The notes beneath the pieces are model-generated. The model ran no database searches and was not told the origin of the DNA. It was given only the letters and a program-made list of their open reading frames with translations. Both the position numbers and the translations under genes were made by a program. A stretch of 64,000 nt of DNA from Dama dama (taxonomy: Eukaryota; Chordata; Mammalia; Artiodactyla; Cervidae): contig NC_083688.1 of NCBI RefSeq assembly GCF_033118175.1, positions 3,686,501 through 3,750,500 on the forward strand, in the 5' to 3' direction. Every line of letters starts with the position of its first letter. The first letter of the stretch is position 1. Of this stretch, positions 57,501-64,000 are shown in pieces.

Positions 57501-57651
57501 TGAGTTGTTGGGACAGGGGTGACACAAATAAAAAATAGATATCCCTCATTTCCAAATAGACTGAAACTTCTTGAGAACAGGAAACTTGCCTTGTCTCCTG
57601 TTTCTTTGAAGGGACAGTGGGTTGAGCTTAACAGGTATTAAAGAAATACTC

Positions 57652-58212
57652 ACTGTTGTTGTTATTAAGTCACTGTCTTGTCCAGCTGTTTGAGACCCCA
57701 TGGACTGCAGCACGCCAGGCTCCTCTCTCCTCCACTATTTCCTGGAGTTTGCTCAAAGTCATGTCCATTGAGTGGGTGATGCTATCTAAGCATCTCATCC
57801 TCTGCCACCCTCTCCTCCTTTTGCCTTCAATCTTTCCCAGCATCAGGATCTTTTCCAGTGAGTTGGCTCTTCACATCAGGTGGCCAAAGTTATTGGAGTT
57901 TCAGCTTCAGCATCAGTCCTTCCAATGAATATTCAGGGTTAATTTCCTTGAGGAGATCAAATTTCCTTGATTTGATCTCCTTGCTGCCCAAGGGACTCTC
58001 AAGAGTCTTCTCCAGCACCACAACTTAAAAGCATCAATTCTTCGGTGCTCAGCGTTCTTTAAGGTCCAACTTCCACATCCATACATGACTACTAGAAAAG
58101 CCATAGCTTTGACTATATGCACCTTGTCAGCAAAATGACGTCTCTGCTTTTCAATGTACTGTTTAGGTTTGTCATAGCTTTCCTTCCAAGGAGCAAGTGT
58201 CTTTTAATGTCA
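57652..58212 (-). mobile_element. BovB 3' fragment, antisense
   Basis: (CAA)-type tail in reverse complement at the left. A small internal duplication around 57950-57985 repeats the 'aatttccttga' and 'gatctcc' segments. Dead. Confidence 0.93.
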
Positions 58213-58404
58213 ACGTATTGTGGACTAAACCAAACAGTGGACAGAACATTAGGCTGAGAATCTCAAGACATATATGCTAAAATGTTATGATTTTAAGTGA
58301 AAGAAAAAAACCTTTAGTCGACACTCATAATTTAACTGGATGTGACAGACCCTCATTCAACTAGTATTAAGTTTATCCATCTACTATTAAGACACTTCCG
58401 AACC

Positions 58405-58577
58405 GTTCAGAAGGAGAAGGGCCTGGCAGAGGATGAGATGGTTAGATAGCATCACTGATTCAATGGACGTGACTTTGAGCAAACTTCATGAGATAGTGGA
58501 GGAGACAGGAGCCTAGTGTGCTGCAGTCCATGGGGTCACAAAGAGTTGGACACAACTTAGCGACTGAACAACAACAT
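58405..58577 (+). mobile_element. BovB 3' terminus
   Basis: Forward last 170 bp of BovB ending in a short (CAA) tail; a separate insertion from the inverted copy 190 bp upstream. Confidence 0.92.
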
Positions 58578-58599
58578 GGAAACAAGCATTGTGTAGGAG

Positions 58600-58790
58600 A
58601 GAAGGGTGCTTTCCATCTTAATAATGACCGTGTTTAATTCTCACAACATGCCTATGAGTAACAATCCTGCAGAAGATAGCTTTTATGTGTGATAGCTGAA
58701 GAAACGGAGGTTCCCAAAATTTCAGTCACACAGTCAATAAGCAGTGGGACCAGAATTCAAACTCAAATCTCTTCATCTCCAAATCTGTGC
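58600..58790 (-). mobile_element. MIR, antisense
   Basis: 'ttaattctcacaacatgcc' and 'agaattcaaactcaaatctc' fit a diverged reverse-complement MIR. Confidence 0.65.
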
Positions 58791-58979
58791 TTTTTCATCT
58801 ACAATTGTCCCAGAATCCCTGCTCAATAACACATAGTTCACAATAAATTTACAAACAATGCAAAGTGGTCTATGATGAAATGTCAAGGTCAGAGAAGGGG
58901 ACTGTGAGTGCTACAGTTTAAAAAAGGAAAGATAACATGATATGGATGGTTAGGAAGGTGTGATAGATTAGCTGAACCT

Positions 58980-59172
58980 TTTTAAGAAAACTTTTTATTT
59001 TATATTGCAGTGTAGTTGATTAATAATGTTGTGTTAGTTTCAGCTATACAGCAAAGTGATTCAGTTACACATATATCTACTCTTTTTCAAATTCTTTTCC
59101 CATTTAGGTTGTTACCTAACATTGAGCAGAGTTCCTTTGTGCTATGCAGTATATACCTTGAAATAAAAGAAC
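58980..59172 (-). mobile_element. L1 3' UTR fragment, antisense
   Basis: 'gtagttgattaataatgttg', 'gcaaagtgattcagttacac' and 'ttgagcagagttcctttgtg' match the reverse complement of the ruminant L1 3' UTR. Confidence 0.92.
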
Positions 59173-60159
59173 TTAGTCAAGAATGCACATTCATAGGACA
59201 GGGCAGAAAATCCTAAAGCCACAGCACTAATACAAGAAGCACAATAAAGCTTCAGAAATTCTCCTTTAATGTGCCTCACCAGGTCCTTTGAGAATATGCT
59301 CCCAGGGTTAGGGGCATTTCTGTGATGAGGGATACAGACCAGGAGCAGGGAAAGCACTAAGATTCTTCCTCAAGATAACTAGGGGCCTGGGAAAGCATGT
59401 AACTTTGGCCTCAAACAGCATTAACAGAAAGATATGTCAATCACGAGTAAAAGAGACACAGCACTGGCTTAAATAAAATAATGGAGGTTGTCTGTGAAAT
59501 CTCGATTTAGTCCTAATTTAACCCTACTCACATGAGATTCCACACTACGTTCTTTCCCCTCGATACGGCAAGTTCCCTGAGAGCAGGGCACATTTCAAAA
59601 CCATTTTCTCATGTCTCGAGGGCTTGGCACAATGCCTTGTCCAAACTAGTTTTTCTATAAACATGTTTTGAACTAGTTGAAAATACAATTATACTATATG
59701 TCCACAAATGGAGCACTGAGCCTTGTGAATGAAAAAAAGGAAGCGAAGAGGGTGCCAAGGGTGTTCTTCCTATTAGTGGATTTTTAATCAACCAAGAGGG
59801 GAAAGAAGAGAAACGGCAGCCAAAAGTTCCATTTCAACGTCAACCGTTTTCAACTTCCCAAATTAATTAGGAGATGGAAGTATATGCTGAACACGCCAGA
59901 GAATTACACTTAGAGCAGTTACAAATTACCAACTCACTTTAACCCCTCTGAAGTAGTGAAGAAACACTGTATATGAAGGGCAGGACCAGTCATCTATTTG
60001 CACAGGGAGCCAACCCTGCCCTCAGCTCTTCCAGTGAGTAATTGGATGCATTTGCAAGAAATCTGGCCAGGGAAAGTGGGGTGACCTGAGGCCAGGAAGC
60101 AGCAAAGCTTGACCTCTTTGTTAATAAAAACGAACTACAAACAGAAATGTGAGTTCCTA
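59173..60159. other. Unique intergenic sequence
   Basis: No repeat or exon recognised over nearly 1 kb. Confidence 0.35.
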
Positions 60160-60380
60160 AGAGCTCGCATTTATAACACGCCTAAAAGCATGCCAAGCAC
60201 TTTCACTTCCATCATCTCATTTGATTTCCTCACAGTAATCTTGTGATTAAGTAGCACTTCGTGCCTTGGTAAGAGCCGCAACCAGTATGCACAGAACTAC
60301 AGCCACATGGGGACTGTTTCTCCCATTTCATCCATGAGGAACCCAGGCTCAGAGAAGTCAAAAGTTAGCGAAGGTGTCTC
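60160..60380 (-). mobile_element. MIR, antisense, with interruption
   Basis: 'catgccaagcactttcactt' and 'atgaggaacccaggctcag' fit reverse-complement MIR, with unrelated sequence in the middle. Confidence 0.6.
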
Positions 60381-60436
60381 CCGGGCTCCCGGAGGGGATA
60401 GGGCTCAGTTTCTCCATCAGTTAAATGTGCCCATGA

Positions 60437-61070
60437 GCTGAGGCGATCCCCCCTAATGGCTGGTCCACTGTGCCCCTAAGTTCTCCTCAGCCAGGCGCGC
60501 TGAGGTGATTCCCCCTCTAATGGCTGGTCCACGGCGCCCCTGAGAAGTTCTCCTCAGCCAGGCACACTGAGGTGATTCCCCCCTAATGGCTAGTCCACGG
60601 CGCCCCTGAGAAGTTCTCCTCAGCCAGGCGCGCTGAGGCGATCCCCCCTAATGGCTGGTCCACTGTGCCCCTAAGTTCTCCTCAGCCAGGCACACTGAGG
60701 TGATTCCCGCTCTAAAGGCTGGTCCACGGCGCCCCTGAGAAGTTCTCCTCAGCCAGGCGCACTGAGGTGATTCCCCCTCTAATGGCTGGTCCACGGCGCC
60801 CCTGAGAAGTTCTCCTCAGCCAGGCGCACTGAGGTGATTCCCCCTCTAATGGCTGGTCCACGGCGCCCCTGAGAAGTTCTCCTCAGCCAGGCACACTGAG
60901 GTGATTCCCGCTCTAAAGGCTGGTCCACGGCGCCCCTGAGAAGTTCTCCTCAGCCAGGCGCACTGAGGTGATTCCCCCCTAATGGCTAGTCCACGGCGCC
61001 CCTGAGAAGTTCTCCTCAGCCAGGCGCACTGAGGTGATTCCCGCTCTAAAGGCTGGTCCACTGCGCCCTT
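60437..61070. repeat. Minisatellite, 62-67-bp unit, about 9.7 copies
   Basis: Tandem units start with (G/A)CTGAGGTGATTCC and end CTCAGCCAGGC(G/A)C. Units 1 and 4 are a 62-bp variant; the others are 66-67 bp and fall into three further variants. Several CpGs per unit (CGGCGCC). No open frame spans it meaningfully. Confidence 0.95.
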
Positions 61071-61074
61071 GTGG

Positions 61075-61260
61075 CTGCCACCTCCCCTTGCCCACTTCGA
61101 AGGCCCCGTCCGCGGGTGAGGGAGGGCAGCCTCACCCTCAGACGGTGGGCCTCACCCGAGGCTCTAAGCGGGAGCCGACCCAGACTTGTTTCCCAGGAGA
61201 CCACTGCGCCTGCGCAGGAGGAGCCACTATTCCCCCCCGGATGGGAACGCAAGTCCTGGA
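61075..61260. promoter_or_regulatory. CpG-containing GC-rich block with NRF1-type site
   Basis: Adjacent to the minisatellite. TGCGCCTGCGCA at 61205-61216 is a near-palindromic NRF1-type motif, typical of CpG promoters. No exon or splice donor can be assigned, so promoter function is only a possibility. Confidence 0.4.
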
Positions 61261-61404
61261 CTTCTGTTCCGTAGCCAGACTCTCCCAGTTGCCCTCACTC
61301 TTGAGGAAGAGCCACCTCCATACCAGAGAGACTTTCAGAATTCTATTCCAAACTGCTAGTTAGGAAAAGGAAGTTAAATCCTCAGCAAAACGGTGGCTCC
61401 TGGG

Positions 61405-61585
61405 AAGGCAAGAGACAGACTGCCTGGTTCCAATCGCGACTCCACCATTTACGACCTAAAGACCTGGGGCCTCTGTTTCCTCATCTGTAAACCTGAGTTT
61501 TCAATGTGTTTATGAGGTAAGTTGCCTATACTAGAGCAGCGTTTGGGACATAGCAAGCATTATACAAATGTAGTTTTGTTATCGG
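61405..61585 (+). mobile_element. MIR
   Basis: 'agactgcctggttccaatc', 'ctgtttcctcatctgtaaa' and 'agcgtttgggacatagcaag' match a forward MIR. Confidence 0.85.
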
Positions 61586-62629
61586 AAATATTTTGCTGGA
61601 CAAGCAGGCCATCAATACTACCCTTCAAATAGCCTTTTTGCTGTTGTTAACATATGATTAGGAGATTTGCCGTCAGTTCTCTTGACTTCCAAGAAGTCTT
61701 ATTCCTTTACCTGTATGTTTCAACATACTTCCTTATCTGCAAATCCAAGGCATTTTCCCAAAAGCGTGTCTTGGTTTGTGCTTGTATACCACAGAAAGCC
61801 TGTAACCTATTAAGGTACTCAAGAGTTGTCACTTAACATTTGGCTAACGATGGCTTTCCCAGTATTTCCTTCCTTTGTACAGATTTTTCACTAAACAAAC
61901 AAACAAAAACCTTACTTTGACTTCTGAGTCTGTGGTCTTCCTTTCCTTATCTGTAATAGATTGCGAAAATCTTCCCATCCCTGTATGCCCTCTCCTTTGC
62001 AATATGTGTTTGCTGCATTTCCCATCAAGGTTTGGGGCTCACTTCTCTACTCCCTTAAATCTGGGCTGGGCTTGGGACATGCTTTGACTAAGAGAATGCA
62101 ACTTTCTCACTGTGGAAGTTCTGAAGCCTAGTCATCACTTCCACTCCTTTCTTGCTGGTAGGGTGACCAACCATCCTGATTTTCCCAGCCCTAAGGAGTT
62201 TCTCAGGATGTGGGATTTTCATTGCCAAAACCATGAGAGTCCCAGGCAAGGCAGTGTGGCTGGCCACCCTACTTGCTTCCCTGAGACTGTCCTCTTCCTT
62301 AGACATGAACAATCCTGAGGCAGGAGTGGCCCAGTCAGCCGCAGCATTCGGTTCTTCTGGTCCTAGTCCAGCTGCAAGATGGTAGCAGCTCCTTGGGTTG
62401 AATCAGATGAGACCAGCACAACCACGCAGCTGAACTTATCCCCAACGGCTGTCCTACCGCGGTGTGTGCAAATGCAGGGGTCATTGTCTTAAGCCATCTC
62501 ATTTTGAAGTGGTTTGTTAGGCAGCAGTAGATAGATGATCAATCCCGTAACCCCTTAACTATAGGGCATTACGCTAAAAACCTAAGGAGTAGACTCCAGC
62601 TCTAAGGAGTGGCCCTCTCTCACCACTTG
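61586..62629. other. Unique intergenic sequence
   Basis: Nothing recognised. Confidence 0.35.
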
Positions 62630-63270
62630 TCCATTCCTTTATCCATTCTAAGAGTATTTACTGAATGCTTCCTAAGTACCAGGAACTGTACCAAGTGCTT
62701 AATGTCAGATAGTGACCAAAACAGATGGGTACCTTGCCCTCAATAGTTTTGTCAGTTTTGGGAAACAAATATTAAGTGAATAATTGTCAATTACAAGGTG
62801 CTTTGAAAAGGACTAAATTGGAGTGAAGGAGTATAAGAAAGCAAGGTCTTTTTTTAAAAAAAGGAGCATTTATACTCAGTTCCAAAGAGTTGTTGTTCAG
62901 TCACTAAGTTGTGGCCGACTTTTTGAGACACCATGGACTGCAGCATGCCAGGCTTCCCTGTCCATCACTACATCCCAGAATTCACTCAAACTCACGTCCA
63001 TTGAGTTGGTGATGCCATCCAACCATCTCATCCTCTGTCACCCACTTCTCCTCCTGCCCTCAATCTTTCCCAGTATCAGGGTCTTTTCCAATAAAGAGTT
63101 ATCCAGGTAAAACTGTGTTGAAATGTGTTCAGGGCAGAGGGAACAGCAAGTGAAAATGTCCTGGATCAGGAAGGCATTTGATGAGGTAAGGACACTATCC
63201 AGGGTTCAAGAGCCAGGGAGAAATGAGCCAGAAATGAACTGGAGATGCAGACAGAAGCCCAGTCCTGCAG
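62630..63270 (-). mobile_element. L2 fragment split by a BovB
   Basis: Reverse-complement L2 at 62630-62883 ('gtaccaggaactgtacc') resumes at 63101 ('ggcagagggaacagcaagtg'). Confidence 0.75.
62892..63092 (-). mobile_element. 5'-truncated BovB 3' end nested in L2
   Basis: (CAA)-type tail in reverse complement. Exact 8-bp target duplication AAAGAGTT (62884-62891, 63093-63100). Confidence 0.94.
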
Positions 63271-63817
63271 AGTGAAATTAAAACACACCTACCTGCATCC
63301 AGATCTTCAAAACATTTCTGGCCCCACCTGCCTTCCCCAAAAGACATCTTATGAGACAACCATGCTATATGGAAAGATTAATAAGCTACAAGACAGAATG
63401 CCTAAATTCATTTCAACAAACAATTAAATCTCACAAACCTATCTGTAAAAGGTTTTTTAACCTATAGAAGGAAATAATAATTCATACCCACTACTATGTC
63501 TGTTTTAGAGATAGAATGAAGATTAAGTGGGCTTTATAAAATGAAAAGCATTTTATAAATAAAGGGCTATGATATCGGGGTGTTGATACACCTAAGTCTC
63601 ATGTTTTGGGTCACATATTGTGTTTGTCCCCTGTCCTCATTCCAGTAAGAATCATAAATGACTTAACCACTCTTTTTGCTTTGCCCATGGATTCTTCCCA
63701 CCCCATAAAAGAAAGCTTTGTCCCAACTTCTTACTAAACCAGCAGATACATAACACACCAACTTCTGGGTTGTACTTTTTGAGGGTCCTTAGCATTAACT
63801 CTTTCAGCACCTGATCG

Positions 63818-64000
63818 TGCATTTGTTCAACAAATACTTTTGTGCCTCTACACCTGTGTCAGGTACCGTCCCCCACCGGAAGAGAAGCACCAAAACAAGA
63901 CAGTTCTGAAACTATAACGTCAGCTAGCGATAAATGCCACAAGGGAACACAGAGCTCAGTGTGAAAATACAGAGTGGAGGGTGAAGGAAGGGGCCTCCCA
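63818..64000 (-). mobile_element. L2 fragment running off the window
   Basis: 'tttgttcaacaaatactttt' and 'gtgtcaggtaccgtccc' resemble a reverse-complement L2 3' end. Confidence 0.6.

Noticed and set aside
60437..61070. Regular repeats suggesting a CRISPR array
   Set aside because: Units are contiguous with no unique spacers and the genome is mammalian; a minisatellite.
7000..64000. Coding exons of VWA5B1 or other syntenic neighbours
   Set aside because: I looked for recognisable domain sequence in the open frames and found none; synteny suggests the gene starts beyond this window.

Overview
The window is mammalian nuclear DNA from a ruminant, almost certainly a bovid. The evidence is the dense load of ruminant-specific retroposons: BovB (RTE) LINE 3' ends, Bov-tA and BOV-A2 SINEs, CHR-type tRNA-derived SINEs, ruminant L1 3' ends, endogenous-retrovirus LTRs and a Mariner MITE. 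It has no operons, ribosome binding sites or phage or plasmid features. I cannot tell cattle from other bovids by eye.

Only one protein-coding gene can be supported: UBXN10 on the + strand. A CpG-rich, TATA-less promoter lies at about 410-760. It carries an RFX X-box and a forkhead (FOXJ1-type) site 6 bp apart, a layout typical of ciliary genes. A strong splice donor at 643/644, a repeat-filled intron and an acceptor ending at 5466 lead into exon 2, which holds the whole 281-codon frame (5482-6327). Candidate poly(A) signals follow at 6706 and 6976. UBXN10 is a VCP/p97 adaptor with a C-terminal UBX domain that acts in ciliogenesis, so promoter and product agree.

From about 7 kb to 64 kb I see no further coding exon. 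Known mammalian synteny (established knowledge) puts VWA5B1 downstream of UBXN10, and none of its exons is evident here. The interval is layered repeats on ancient MIR and L2 sequence. Notable parts are a CpG-rich island with a CTCF-like motif (19.7-20.1 kb), a second, perfect CTCF core in the opposite orientation at 30134, a twin-primed L1 invaded by two SINEs and a BovB (24.06-26.03 kb), a graveyard of LTRs (43.6-47.0 kb), two inverted solo LTRs of one family (50.9-53.1 kb), an 80-bp Mariner hairpin resembling bovine miR-2284/2285 precursors (55.55 kb) and a CpG-containing 62-67-bp minisatellite next to an NRF1-type site (60.4-61.2 kb).

Target-site duplications could be read exactly for many insertions, so their boundaries and relative order are well supported. 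Family names are by recognition from memory, not by a database search. I found no novel protein system; the most promising leads are regulatory (ciliary promoter, divergent CTCF motifs, Mariner hairpin).
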